Source: Rhynchospora pubera | Lineage: Eukaryota; Streptophyta; Magnoliopsida; Poales; Cyperaceae | Assembly: GCA_028095005.1 (NCBI GenBank) | Contig: CM051459.1 | Coordinates: forward strand, 313,040,513-313,104,512 | Direction of reading: 5' to 3' | DNA length: 64,000 bases | Part shown: positions 35,131 through 47,219 of the stretch, in pieces | Layout of the letters: the number at the start of each line of letters is the position of its first letter | Position numbering within the stretch: position 1 is the stretch's first letter | Made by a program: the position numbers and the translations under genes | The notes under the pieces: generated by a model | What the model was told of the DNA's origin: nothing | The model's database searches: none | What the model saw: the letters and a program-made list of their open reading frames with translations, nothing else

Positions 35131-38100
35131 TGTGACACCCGAAATCTTTACTGTTTCTGAATTTATTTTTAATATAAAATTCAATGCACTTGCTTGGTTT
35201 TATTTTGAATAATTTCTTGCATGAAATTAAATTTTATACTCACGTTATTCTGAAATGGAAATACAAAAATGTTTAGAACCTCTATTTTGCATCTCATAAC
35301 TTTGATTCCTAATAAATTGCAATTAGAAAATACTACAACTATAAATATAAAATGATGGTATCTAAAGTTGAAATTTCATTTCTCTAAATAACTATTTGTA
35401 AAAACTTTAGACTTTGGAGTTGGGATTTTCGGGACTTAAAAAGTCCCAACCCGTGAGACCTCTCCCTTCATCTCTTTCATCTGATCTCTCTCCATCCCCT
35501 CCCTTGTTTACTCCATCTCCCACCTTGCGAGGTCCGCCAACCAACTCCCTCTATTGCGGCCTCCACCGGCATGCCTTGAGCCGTTGGGCACCACCCTCAA
35601 CCCGACATCATCACCTCTTCTCCCTTTTTGTTTTTACTCGGCCTCACATCTCCCCTTCTTTTTTCCTCTCGGTTTGGCGGCCCCACCTCCGAAGGAGCTC
35701 CGTTCCTCCTCTCTTCCATTGGACTAGCCCAGTCAGCCATCCTCTACTCCCTAATATTGCTTGCACCTCCAAATCCGCCTCGAAACCCTAAGCTCACCCC
35801 GATTCCGATTCGTTAGGCTGCGGGCCAGCCGACGGGTCTCGACTCACTCCTTGATCTTTCTCGGTCACTGCCTTGTTGTCTGATCGTCCGATCCGTTGAT
35901 GGAGTGGCTTAGTGTGCAAGCTGCCTCATTGAGCCATCTTTGTTTTTGGTAAGCCTTTCCAATCTCTTGTTTTAGATGTGCAATTGTATTGAGGATTTGT
36001 AATTGAATCATCTGTGTAATTTGTGAATGTGTTTGATATGTGTATTTATGTGATTGATTGAATGTTGTGTGTTGAATGCTTGATATTTGGGGATTTTATG
36101 AAATTTGATTGATATGTGCAATCTGAGTAATGCGAAATTGAGATGGATTGAATACTTGTGTGTGATGATTATTATGTGGGGATTTTATGCATAATAGGAA
36201 TTGTTAAGCGTAGCTAAGCATATGACATTATTTTAATTTAAGTATCGCATTTAGTTTTGATATAAATAGATGCATGTATATAAAGGGTAAATATGAGGTT
36301 TTGCATGACATGCATTTTATTGGATAATTATTACTTATGTTGCAATATTGACCTCTTTGGGTTTAAGGGTTATTTTGGTAAAAAGAGATCATATTGGGTT
36401 TGGATTAGAATTTTGACATTAAACCCTAATTTTTGGTCATATCATGCATGCATTTTTGCATATTAGAATTAGTGATACTTATTATAATTCATTGGAAAAC
36501 TAAATACAATAGTTTTTACTAAATGTTGCATTAACTTTTGCATAAGTGTTGCATGTGAGATTAGAGGTATATTAAATTGTACAAATTGAGTTGCATGGCA
36601 TGACATGGTCATTTAACACTTTAGGTTTAAAAGAATAATTAACAAGTAAAAGTATGTATATTAGTTAAGTGTTGTATTGCATAATCTAAATGTTAAAGGA
36701 GAAGTTTAATAAAACAAGTTTGCATGCTCTTGACTTAGGTTTTAAAAGTATAGCTTATATGTTGACATAGATACTAATGCATGGCATAATCATGATGCAT
36801 GGTAGCATAGTTTATAACCTAATTGATAAAGATTATAAGTAGCATAACTTGAGTGTTATAAAAATTAAAAAGAAATTTATATTTGTTTTAAAGTCAGGTT
36901 ATTATGAGTCGGAATTTAGAAACAACTTGCTTATTGGAGGCTTTGTTCCATCAGTAATTTCTTGCTTGCTTTTACTTTGGATTTTGCCTTGCTCAGGTAC
37001 GGATTTCACTTGAGTTTTAATTATATGTGATATGTATTCTGATTATTGTTATTATTGTTATTATTGTTATTATTGTTATTATTATTATTATTATTATTAG
37101 TATCATTAGTATCATTATGCATTCTGAATTCATAATTGGAATTTTGTTCATGAGATCATTTTGTGAAATTGTATATTGATGCATGATTGGAAAGTGGCAT
37201 ATTGAATGGTATCCGATTGAAATGTGATTTGATTGAGGTAAGTACAACTTGTGTGGTTGAGATAGACACTCGTAATGTTTGGAGGTGGAGTCATGACCCA
37301 TCCTACCAAGCACCGTGTAATAAGCGCTTATGTACCGGGACTCAGTAGGTCAAGTCTGGAATGGACCGGAGTGTGAGTGTTCCCAGCTTGCTTGTACATT
37401 TTGATGATTTAATTGATTGAATTATGTATGAATTGAATTGGCCGTTGGCATCCATCTATAGGGTGGTTCGCGGTATCTGAAGGAAATGACTGAAATGATT
37501 GACTTGTGATAAACCAGACTTGCATATTAGGTAATTGTCCAACCAAATGAGTCGGCTTTTGCTATACATTGATATTTGAATTGTTATGGAATTGATGCCG
37601 AGCTCACATTTCATATTGCATTGATTGAATTGATTTGACCTTGCTATTTCTATTGGAAACAAGTTATTAATTATTTGTTCAGGTAATTGAAATGATAATT
37701 GTCATATTTTGAATTCAAAGAAAAGAAATTGATTTCTAAGAGTATTGAATTTATTTGTCTAATTGCATTGCTTGATTGAAAGTCTAGTTTTAATGTTATT
37801 TGAAATAAAAAGAAATGAAATTTGATTTGGAATTGATTTGACTCAGTCTTGTATTTAGTTCCAACACATGATAATCAAAACTCAAGTGGCTGGAACTGAA
37901 TACCGTACTGAGATAAATTTTATTTATCTCATTCCGTGCTTTTTGCATTGTTTTCCACTATTGGTTGTGGGTTCCAGGTTTCAGATCAAGTGCTGGACTG
38001 CAAGACGAGTAGCGGACCATTGGATATTGTGGTTAGTAATCCAAATATACTAGACCTTTATAGTATTTACTTTATATTTAAGTAAATAAATTATAAATTT

Positions 38101-38241
38101 CTAATTGATCGGTATATTATTTGAGTAAAATCAATATTAATGGATAAATTAAGTATTAGTAAGCCTTGCGGGTGCAGTAGGCATCCGCGGCGGGCACTCC
38201 CTCGTGTACTGTCCAGTTACAGTATTCGACGGGGTGTCACA
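35131..38241 (+). repeat. 5' LTR of the LARD-like element (3111 bp)
   Basis: Compared by eye with the 3' LTR I found about six single-base differences and one 38-bp length difference, so the insertion is recent. A 125-codon frame near 35414, kept in both LTRs, is Pro/Ser/Leu-rich and looks like a leader rather than a protein. A TTATTG/TTATTA microsatellite lies at 37040-37100. Confidence 0.93.
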
Positions 38242-39392
38242 GATGGTATCAGAGAATGGTTTAACAACCAAACCAGACCAATAGATTGCGTGAGAATGGG
38301 TACGTCTAAAGGGTTGTTTTGTAGGTAAGTTGATTTCTTACTATTTGTGCTAGCAAAATAATATTTGTCTAGCTAAGTTATAAGTATTATAGGATACAGA
38401 TGCTTTGTATTTGTATATATCTAATATATTAATTGTTTATAGTTGCTTGATTATTTTATATATGCGTTGTAATTTTAAAAGTTATGTTTAATAGATTGTA
38501 ACAATTTTTGTGGATGAAATTAATAGAGCTTATTTTCTAATGTTTGAAATGCAAAGTGATTTTGATAAGCACACAAAGAGTTGGTATGGCAAGTAAAAGG
38601 ATTTTGGTTATTATAGTAAGCATGTTCTATGTTATATTAATGCTAATTGGAATATTAAGGATTTCTGAATTTACTATAGTATGCACAAACTTTTGGAACT
38701 TATTTGAGTAAAGATTTTCTTATCTTTTGTTGGCACAAGGATCAAACAAGCTGACTGATCATCTGACTTGTTAATTGAATCTCAATAATATAAGAATTAT
38801 TCTTACTTCCTTGACTGATCACCAAGGCAGCCAAGAATAATTCTGATATTACCGTGCTTCCTAAAAGATAAGAAAAGAACTGGATATTTCAAAATGTTAC
38901 TAGTTACAAGAATTGAAAGATTTATTTTTTTTTTAAATGATAACGTAATAAGTGGTAGTATTTTCTTCTTGTAGTACTCTGTTATTTGAATTGTTATGAT
39001 GAAATGATACGGTATTGTCTGAATTGAAAAAGGAATTGAATGACCGTTGGCAACCTTCTTTGAAGGTGATTCGTAGTATCCAACTAACAGTAATCGCTGG
39101 TAGCTCTCTGAGAAAGAGACTCGCGATATCTGACTCTGAATTGATTGATCTGTAATTGTGACTTATGATTGGCACGCTTGCATTTAAGTTATCGAGATTG
39201 GGCCGACATTCTAGTATTGTCATTTGTATTTGAATTCTGAATTGAATAAAATGTCGGGCTGAGTTGCAATGCATAAATCTGTAATTGTTGCATAATATGT
39301 TTGTACCATTTGATTGTATTATTATTGTTTGTATAATTGCTATGTATTTAAATAAATTTCGAGGTCGAAATTTTTTTTTAAGGGGGGAGTAA
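38242..39392 (+). other. Interior of the LARD-like element
   Basis: After the PBS (38244-38259) there is no coding frame on the sense strand. The part from about 38985 to 39260 resembles LTR sequence at about 37400-37625: ACCGTTGGCA, a (G/C)GTATC(T/C) phrase, a TTGTGA(T/C) phrase, then 'GACTTGCAT/CGCTTGCAT' and 'GAGTCGGC/TGGGCCGAC'. The polypurine tract closes the region. Confidence 0.7.
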
Positions 39393-42300
39393 TGTGACAC
39401 CCGAAATCTTTACTGTTTCTGAATTTATTTTTAATATAAAATTCAATGCACTTGCTTGGTTTTATTTTGAATAATTTCTTGCATGAAATTAAATTTTATA
39501 CTCACGTTATTCTGAAATGGAAATACAAAAATGTTTAGAACCTCTATTTTGCATCTCATAACTTTGATTCCTAATAAATTGCAATTAGAAAATACTACAA
39601 CTATAAATATAAAATGATGGTATCTAAAGTTGAAATTTCATTTCTCTAAATAACTATTTGTAAAAACTTTAGACTTTGGAGTTGGGATTTTCGGGACTTA
39701 AAAAGTCCCAACCCGTGAGACCTCTCCCTTCATCTCTTTCATCTGATCTCTCTCCATCCCCTCCCTTGTTTACTCCATCTCCCACCTTGCGAGGTCCGCC
39801 AACCAACTCCCTCTGTTGCGGCCTCCACCGGCATGCCTTGAGCCGTTGGGCACCACCCTCAACCCGACATCATCACCTCTTCTCCCTTTTTGTTTTTACT
39901 CGGCCTCACATCTCCCCTTCTTTTTTCCTCTCGGTTTGGCGGCCCCACCTCCGAAGGAGCTCCGTTCCTCCTCTCTTCCATTGGACTAGCCCAGTCAGCC
40001 ATCCTCTACTCCCTAATATTGCTTGCACCTCCAAATCCGCCTCGAAACCCTAAGCTCACCCCGATTCCGATTCGTTAGGCTGCGGGCCAGCCGACGGGTC
40101 TCGACTCACTCCTTGATCTTTCTCGGTCACTGCCTTGTTGTCTGATCGTCCGATCCGTTGATGGAGTGGCTTAGTGTGCAAGCTGCCTCATTGAGCCATC
40201 TTTGTTTTTGGTAAGCCTTTCCAATCTCTTGTTTTAGATGTGCAATTGTATTGAGGATTTGTAATTGAATCATCTGTGTAATTTGTGAATGTGTTTGATA
40301 TGTGTATTTATGTGATTGATTGAATGTTGTGTGTTGAATGCTTGATATTTGGGGATTTTATGAAATTTGATTGATATGTGCAATCTGAGTAATGCGAAAT
40401 TGAGATGGATTGAATACTTGTGTGTGATGATTATTATGTGGGGATTTTATGCATAATAGGAATTGTTAAGCGTAGCTAAGCATATGACATTATTTTAATT
40501 TAAGTATCGCATTTAGTTTTGATATAAATAGATGCATGTATATAAAGGGTAAATATGAGGTTTTGCATGACATGCATTTTATTGGATAATTATTACTTAT
40601 GTTGCAATATTGACCTCTTTGGGTTTAAGGGTTATTTTGGTAAAAAGAGATCATATTGGGTTTGGATTAGAATTTTGACATTAAACCCTAATTTTTGGTC
40701 ATATCATGCATGCATTTTTGCATATTAGAATTAGTGATACTTATTATAATTCATTGGAAAACTAAATACAATAGTTTTTACTAAATGTTGCATTAACTTT
40801 TGCATAAGTGTTGCATGTGAGATTAGAGGTATATTAAATTGTACAAATTGAGTTGCATGGCATGACATGGTCATTTAACACTTTAGGTTTAAAAGAATAA
40901 TTAACAAGTAAAAGTATGTATATTAGTTAAGTGTTGTATTGCATAATCTAAATGTTAAAGGAGAAGTTTAATAAAACAAGTTTGCATGCTCTTGACTTAG
41001 GTTTTAAAAGTATAGCTTATATGTTGACATAGATACTAATGCATGGCATAATCATGATGCATGGTAGCATAGTTTATAACCTAATTGATAAAGATTATAA
41101 GTAGCATAACTTGAGTGTTATAAAAATTAAAAAGAAATTTATATTTGTTTTAAAGTCAGGTTATTATGAGTCGGAATTTAGAAACAACTTGCTTATTGGA
41201 GGCTTTGTTCCATCAGTAATTTCTTGCTTGCTTTTACTTTGGATTTTGCCTTGCTCAGGTACGGATTTCACTTGAGTTTTAATTATATGTGATATGTATT
41301 ATGATTATTGTTATTATTGTTATTATTGTTATTATTGTTATTATTATTATTATTATTATTAGTATCATTAGTATCATTATGCATTCTGAATTCATAATTG
41401 GAATTTTGTTCATGAGATCATTTTGTGAAATTGTATATTGATGCATGATTGGAAAGTGGCATATTGAATGGTATCCGATTGAAATGTTGGAAAATGGCAT
41501 ATTGAATGGTATCCGATTGAAATGTGATTTGATTGAGGTAAGTACAACTTGTGTGGTTGAGATAGACACTCGTAATGTTTGGAGGTGGAGTCATGACCCA
41601 TCCTACCAAGCACCGTGTAATAAGCGCTTATGTACCGGGACTCAGTAGGTCTAGTCTGGAATGGACCGGAGTGTGAGTGTTCCCAGCTTGCTTGTACATT
41701 TTGATGATTTAATTGATTGAATTATGTATGAATTGAATTGGCCGTTGGCATCCATCTATAGGGTGGTTCGCGGTATCTGAAGGAAATGACTGAAATGATT
41801 GACTTGTGATAAACCAGACTTGCATATTAGGTAATTGTCCAACCAAATGAGTCGGCTTTTGCTATACATTGATATTTGAATTGTTATGGAATTGATGCCG
41901 AGCTCACATTTCATATTGCATTGATTGAATTGATTTGACCTTGCTATTTCTATTGGAAACAAGTTATTAATTATTTGTTCAGGTAATTGAAATGATAATT
42001 GTCATATTTTGAATTCAAAGAAAAGAAATTGATTTCTAAGAGTATTGAATTTATTTGTCTAATTGCATTGCTTGATTGAAAATCTAGTTTTAATGTTATT
42101 TGAAATAAAAAGAAATGAAATTTGATTTGGAATTGATTTGACTCAGTCTTGTATTTAGTTCCAACACATGATAATCAAAACTCAAGTGGCTGGAACTGAA
42201 TACCGTACTGAGATAAATTTTATTTATCTCATTCCGTGCTTTTTGCATTGTTTTCCACTATTGGTTGTGGGTTCCAGGTTTCAGATCAAGTGCTGGACTG

Positions 42301-42541
42301 CAAGACGAGTAGCGGACCATTGGATATTGTGGTTAGTAATCCAAATATACCAGACCTTTATAGTATTTACTTTATATTTAAGTAAATAAATTATAAATTT
42401 CTAATTGATCGGTATATTATTTGAGTAAAATCAATATTAATGGATAAATTAAGTATTAGTAAGCCTTGCGGGTGCAGTAGGCATTCGCGGCGGGCACTCC
42501 CTCGTGTACTGTCCAGTTACAGTATTCGACGGGGTGTCACA
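39393..42541 (+). repeat. 3' LTR of the LARD-like element (3149 bp)
   Basis: Same as the 5' LTR except for about six substitutions and a 38-bp tandem duplication near 41487-41524 (GGCATATTGAATGGTATCCG is present twice here and once at 37196), which accounts exactly for the length difference. Confidence 0.93.
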
Positions 42542-42559
42542 TATACAAAATGTTTAAAC

Positions 42560-42929
42560 TTTTAACTCGTTGTTCAATCCAGACCACTGATTAAATTAGA
42601 TCATAATCAATCCATGGTCTTTATTGCATTGGGTAAACAATTATTTGATGCAAATAAGATATACTGCCATTCACTTAATCGATGCTAGCAAAACTAATAG
42701 CATGCACTCTTCGAATGCAAAACAACAAGCAGATGCACTAATGATTTTAGTTGCATCAATTTAATGTCGATGCAACCAAAATGTCGATGCCATTGAATCG
42801 TCAGCATCGAAGCCAGCTACATCGGAAATTGGCCGATGCGACTGGTCTGTAGCATCCGCTTGTCAATGCAACAAGCCCTCTCTAGCATGGAGGCGCCCGA
42901 TGCAACCGAAACACTCTCCTGTAGTGAAA
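42560..42929. mobile_element. CACTA transposon end with CGATGCAA subterminal motifs
   Basis: The block ends CTCTCCTGTAGTG at 42929, the complement of CACTACAGGAGAG, a typical CACTA terminus. In the 300 bases before it, GATGCAAC/CGATGC and complements (TTGCATC, GCATCG) recur about ten times. The following AAA abuts LTR sequence of the next element, so the CACTA seems inserted in that LTR. The other end is not found. Confidence 0.75.
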
Positions 42930-43075
42930 TTTGGAAATAAATAATATGGAAATAATTAGAAATTATCTAATTATGTTGGTTTCCTTTTCCTAACGCCCAT
43001 AGCATTTTCTCTCTCCATGAGAAGCAGCTTGTCCTCAAGCTGAAAAGTAAGGTAATGGTTGTGGATATTATCAAT

Positions 43076-45598
43076 ATTTGTTAGGTGTTTCGTTGGCATC
43101 CAACAATGACGATTCTGCTTCTTCATCATCCATGACTTCTAGCCAGAATAGCCGCTTACACTTATGGCCCCTTGTATAAAATTTATCACAATTGAAGCAC
43201 AAATCCTTCTTACGTCTCTCAGCCATCTCTGTTAGTGTGAGGTGGCGTAAACTGCGGTGATCTGGTTCAGTTCTCGACGGTGCGGGTAGGGTCAGTACTT
43301 CAGGCGGCTTAGGAAGAAGTGATGTAGCTCGTACCAGTTGCACGGACAACAATTGCTCAAGTGGACGGGGTAGCAAACCAGAGCCCCATAAAATCTAGTA
43401 ATGTCGCTCAGAATCACATGCCAAACCGATCGCTGTCTCTAAAGAGATTGGATTTTGCATCTCCACATCTGACCTAATTATTTCAGACAGCCCTAACAAG
43501 AATAATCTGATTTCATGTGTTGGTGCAAGTTGCTCAGTGCGACATAGGACTCGATAGAAGTCCTTGGTGTACTCCTGAACAGAGCCAGATTAATGTAGCA
43601 AAGACAACTCTGTGATTAGTGATAAATGGTTTTCGTACCTAGTATTTCAACCATTTATAGGTCTTAATTTCTTGATTTTATGTGCTTTTTCTAATGTTTA
43701 ATTGCTAATTTAGGTTAGAAGTTAGGTACTACCATTGTTGCTTCATTTTGTATAGGATCTACGCGATGTGGCTACTCGACACGACATTTGGAGCGATTTC
43801 AGACTAGACCTGCGGCCCACAGATCTGATCAGCGACCCACAGCGAGGCAGCGGGTAGCAGATGTTGACTGGCGATACAGAAGACTTCAGTGGGCTACTAG
43901 ACTTGGCAGCGGGCCGCTGGAAGATGTTAACCGACAGACAAAAATAGCCAGCCAGATTTGCTATCTCCTCCACAACCGTCTACGCCAAATTTAGAGCCTC
44001 TACTTGCACAACCTCCACCTTTGGAGAATCGCCAATGTATGTTATATAAAGAAGAAACGTTGAAGACAGGGGGGTCGGAATTAGCGGAGTTTTTCTAGGC
44101 GAAATGAGAACAGTTCTGCACAGGTCCAACGGGTCGCTAGATCCACCAGCGAACCGCTGTCGAGTAGCAGAAGACAGAAAGATAGAGATCGAGTTGCTTT
44201 TCTGTTGTAACTTTATTTCTTTCTTATGTTATCTTTTCTCTTTGATACTTTGTTGATGTGTTCTATGTCTGATCGCGAGTAGATACCTTTTTAGGGGCCA
44301 TGGCAGTGAACCTTTAAGTTTATGAATTGATATTGTTATTTTAGTTGATTTCTTAGTTGCATGTTGTGTTTTATTTCTTTTCTTAAATTGCTTATCTGAT
44401 TGAAATTTAATTGCTTAGGTTAGTTTGCTCGTATCCATCAAGTATAGGCCTTGCTTGATTAGTAAGATAGTTAAGTCCAAATTAATCTAAGTATTTGACA
44501 TCAATTGTATCAACTTGAAGGTTTATAATCGAAAGATTGAACCAAGACTAACTAACGAGAGTTATAAGTCTTTTCTAATAGCGAAAGCTTAATAATTCAT
44601 CGGTTAGAAAGGTATAAACCCGTAGAAACTAGACCACGAAATGAAAGTTGAAGTTTAGATCTACTTGATAGATTTGAAGTTAGTTGAATTGAATCCCAGA
44701 CCTAAAACGAGAGTTTAATCTGTAACACTTCAACAATAACCCAATCTTATACACAAAGAAACATTTAAATCAACTAAGTAATAATCTCAGCTTGACACCA
44801 GCAGGCCGCTGAGTGAACCAGCGAGGTGGTCTATGCCCGCTAAGTAGCCAGCGACCAGCTTGTCTGTCAAGCGACCTGAGTCCACTTCAGCGGGCCGCTA
44901 CGAAAGTCAGCGGACCGCTGGGACTAGAATAAACTGAAATAATCAGCATGCCTTAAGCTCCTAACTTCTAATTAGCCAATTAATCGACTTTTAACAGCAA
45001 TCTGTTTTATTTAATAGTGATTTAAATTTGTTGTTAACTCTGTGACCAACCTACATCATCCTGCAAACCTCTAGTTTAGTAGATTAAATAAAAATTGAAA
45101 CTTGGTTATCAAACATCCGTCCTTGTGGTTCGACCCCTAAATACTTAGACGATTATCGTGCGCTTGCGATACAAATTTGAGTAAAATAGGGTATAATTCT
45201 AAAGCTAGAAAATTCACATCAATTGGGTTGGAGCGAAAGGGGGGACCAAATCGGAGTTGACATGCTTCTTTAAATTGCAGCCAATTAGGAATCCTTTCGC
45301 TACGTTCTATCTTATAATACCATTGTTGAGCAACATCTGTCATGTGGTATGCTGCCAACCAAACTTTCTCTTCCTCAGGGACACGTTGACCACGAAAATA
45401 TTGCTAGATGTACCCTTGTTGCATGTACCTGTCGATTCAGAAGTATCTTCACGGATGATGATGCGTGAGTCTAACTCTGCTAGATGGGCCTGAATTGTTG
45501 TTATTTTCTGGTCTTGTGCATCTTGGCGTTTGAGCAAAGCTACAAACATATCTTTGATTTCTTTGAGGTCAGAAGCTCCAAGAACAGCAGGCATGGAA
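43076..45598 (-). pseudogene. gag: gag of the internally deleted Ty3/gypsy element, split by a solo LTR
   Basis: N-terminal part 45598-45227: a helical start (DLKEIKDMFVALLKRQDAQ), a frame change near 45370, then the retrotransposon gag capsid core (AAYHMTDVAQQWYYKIE, then LRFGPPFRSN). C-terminal part 43614-43076: the capsid core continues (SGSVQEYTKDFYRVLC), then a zinc knuckle of the type CFNCDKFYTRGHKC at about 43185. The reading is interrupted by the 1.6-kb insert 43620-45221; across the insertion site the frame is consistent when one target copy is ignored. A stop just after the junction and the frame change show that it is dead. Confidence 0.8.
43620..45221 (+). mobile_element. Solo LTR (1602 bp, Athila-like in style) inserted in gag
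   Basis: It begins TGATAAATGG, ends TTCACATCA, and is flanked by ATTAG (43615-43619) and ATTGG (45222-45226), a five-base target duplication with one change. No gag, pol, PBS or PPT lies inside. Near its 3' end are GTGGTTCGACCCC and CGTGCGCTTGCGATAC, phrases typical of large plant Ty3 LTRs. AGCGGGCCGCT-type palindromes recur (about 43910, 44808, 44889, 44915 and degenerate ones between). Confidence 0.85.
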
Positions 45599-45927
45599 TC
45601 TAATACCAAATTGATGTGATTCTCTGATCTTAAGTTAAAATTGTGGGTAGAGGGTTGACTATTTGAGTCGTTCCCTCGACGAGCTCCCTTCCTCGTCGTG
45701 GTTCTGACCTAACATAATACAAGAGAGAGAGACTTGGAGAAGAAGACTAATTCTTTATTTCTTTTCTACCTTTCCATTACAGTTGAATCCTTGATGTATA
45801 GTTGCATAATAATCAAAACCCTAATACATTTTCTAATACAACATATTAAAACTTGGAAATAAATAATATGGAAAAAATTAGAAATTGTCTAATTCTGTTG
45901 GTTTCCTTTTTCCTAACGCCCATATCA

Positions 45928-46190
45928 TGTACACACCTCAAGCATCTATGTTGCAGGCATGGTTCAAAAACTCGGCCGAGTTCGAGTCAACTCGGGCGAT
46001 TCGGAACGGACTCGGCGGAGGACGATCCGATTTCTGGCGATTTGGAGTTGAATCGGGTTGGGACACCATTAATGTTGGTTTTCATCTATGTTACTCTAGT
46101 ACTCCATAAATGCAGGAGTACCGGTACCAGGTACGGATACGGCTTCGGTACGACACCGGTACGAACCGACTATGAGTTATTAACTTATTT
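45928..46190. repeat. Dispersed repeat rich in ACTCGG / TCGG phrases
   Basis: CATGGTTCAAAAACTCGG (from 45959) and following ACTCGG phrases resemble, in opposite orientation, 20280-20352 (CCATGGTTCTCAAACTCG on the minus strand). TGAGTTATTAACTTATTT occurs at 46171 and 20226. A repeat family seems likely; its class is unknown. Confidence 0.4.
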
Positions 46191-46733
46191 GACGTTAATA
46201 GTTGGGTGTTACACAATGACCTATAATAGTTGGGTGAGAAATATTTGAGTTATCAACAGTTTGTCATGCGACGTTGGTTGACGTTACACAACACTAATGT
46301 TACACAATGTTGTTTGGCGTTGTCACACGATACCTGCAACTTTTGCATGTATATTGCGCTGTTTGGAGCCAATGCATGGTCCAAACAACGGAGGAGGCCA
46401 TGCAATTTTTAAGCATTGTGCAACGCTGAAGAGCATTACACAATGACGGTAAGTAACTTTCTAGCTAGAGCATTGCATAACGTTCTAGTAGGAGGAACAA
46501 AATAATTTTCAAGTCTTCTCAACCTCACATTGTACAATGCTACTGAGCGTTATATATACAACATTGTGACACAGCGTTACCCTACTCCAATGGACGTTGT
46601 GTGACACTGCTTCACGCTTATTAGAGATTTCACAGCCAGTGGGCATTGTAGGCCAGTCCGGTGTAGCACGAGTCAGCATTTGGTGTGACAACACACGCAT
46701 TGACAGTCCGTAACCTAACGAAGGTGATAACAT
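46191..46733. repeat. Array of GTTACACAATG-like motifs in both orientations
   Basis: About a dozen variants of GTTACACAATG, ACGTTACACAAC, CATTGTGCAACG and CATTGTACAATG are spread over 540 bases, with a few more (CGTACAACGCTATG) at 47240-47275 beyond the ABCG fragment. Such arrays are usual in subterminal regions of CACTA-like and some Mutator-like elements. No terminal repeat was identified. Confidence 0.55.
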
Positions 46734-46806
46734 CTAAGTAATTTTATGCATAGTATACCATAAATATGCTAATGATATACTATGCTATGCATAAAATTAC
46801 TTAGAT
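46734..46806. other. Long perfect-arm hairpin next to the ABCG fragment
   Basis: CATCTAAGTAATTTTATGCA (46732-46751) and its exact complement TGCATAAAATTACTTAGATG (46788-46807) flank inner arms AGTATA/TATACT, with a small loop and one short bulge. The right arm overlaps the first codons of the ABCG fragment. Confidence 0.8.
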
Positions 46807-47048
46807 GCTCATAGAAGAAGTATTGGAACTGGTTGAGTTGACACCAATCCGCAATGCTCTAGTTGGGTTGCTGAGGGTCAATGGGCTATCTGTTGAGCAG
46901 AGAAAGAGACTAACTATTGCAGTTGAATTGGTCGTCAATCCATCAATCATATTCATGGATGAACCCACATCTGGGCTGGATGCAAGAGCAGCGGCCATAG
47001 TGATGAGAACCGTTAGGAACACGGTCGATACAGGACAGACAGTAAACA
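46805..47048 (+). pseudogene. Fragment of a PDR-type ABCG transporter (nucleotide-binding domain)
   Basis: About 80 codons match the second nucleotide-binding domain of plant full-size ABCG (PDR) exporters: VLELVELTPIRNALVG, the ABC signature region VNGLSVEQRKRLTIAVE, then Walker B and D-loop IIFMDEPTSGLDARAA, then VMRTVRNTVDTG. Walker A upstream, the H-loop downstream and all membrane segments are absent. The similarity stops abruptly after TGQTV. It starts exactly at the hairpin and lies between motif arrays, so it looks like a gene piece captured by a DNA transposon. It cannot work as a transporter. Confidence 0.85.
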
Positions 47049-47147
47049 TGGTGCGTTTGGTACAAATAAAAAACATAAATCCTATTTTCTGGGACTAGGT
47101 GATGGATTATGCACATTTAGTAAACATGCATTGACAATACACTATTG

Positions 47148-47210
47148 GAAATGGTAAGAAGGTCAAGTTTTGGATGGATAATTGGAATCATCAACGGTAA
47201 TATAAAATAT
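47148..47210 (+). pseudogene. Small LINE fragment
   Basis: GNGKKVKFWMDNW is close to the 'I-G-(D/N)-G-x-K-(V/I)-x-F-W-x-D-x-W' motif between the RT connector and zf-RVT of plant L1 LINEs. Only about 20 codons are kept. Confidence 0.45.
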
Positions 47211-47219
47211 TTGTTTGAT

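Larger units (their letters stand above)
35126..42546 (+). mobile_element. Young non-autonomous LTR retrotransposon with 3.1-kb LTRs and a 1.15-kb non-coding interior (LARD-like)
   Basis: Complete element with TSD TATAC on both sides (35126-35130 and 42542-42546). LTRs 35131-38241 and 39393-42541 open TGTGACACCC and close GGGTGTCACA. The interior starts with an initiator-Met-type PBS (TGGTATCAGAGAATGG from 38244) and ends with a polypurine tract (AAGGGGGGAG, 39380-39389). It encodes no gag or pol that I can see, so it must rely on enzymes of another element. PBS and terminal sequence suggest the Ty3 chromovirus (Tekay/Del) style, which is inference. Confidence 0.93.
42930..45927 (-). mobile_element. 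Internally deleted Ty3/gypsy element, minus strand, with short LTRs
   Basis: The 5' LTR is 45927-45612 (TGATATGGGCGTTAGG start, 316 bp). A PBS of initiator-Met type (TGGTATTAGATTCC) ends near 45608, then comes gag. Directly after gag are a purine-rich PPT-like GGAGAGAGAAAA (43019-43005) and a partial 3' LTR from 43004 to 42930, cut by the CACTA end. Protease, RT, RNase H and integrase are missing, so the copy depends on others or is dead. Confidence 0.8.

Noticed and set aside
35414..35791. 125-codon frame present in both LTRs of the LARD-like element
   Set aside because: Its conservation is only due to recent LTR identity. Composition is Pro/Ser/Leu with no domain.
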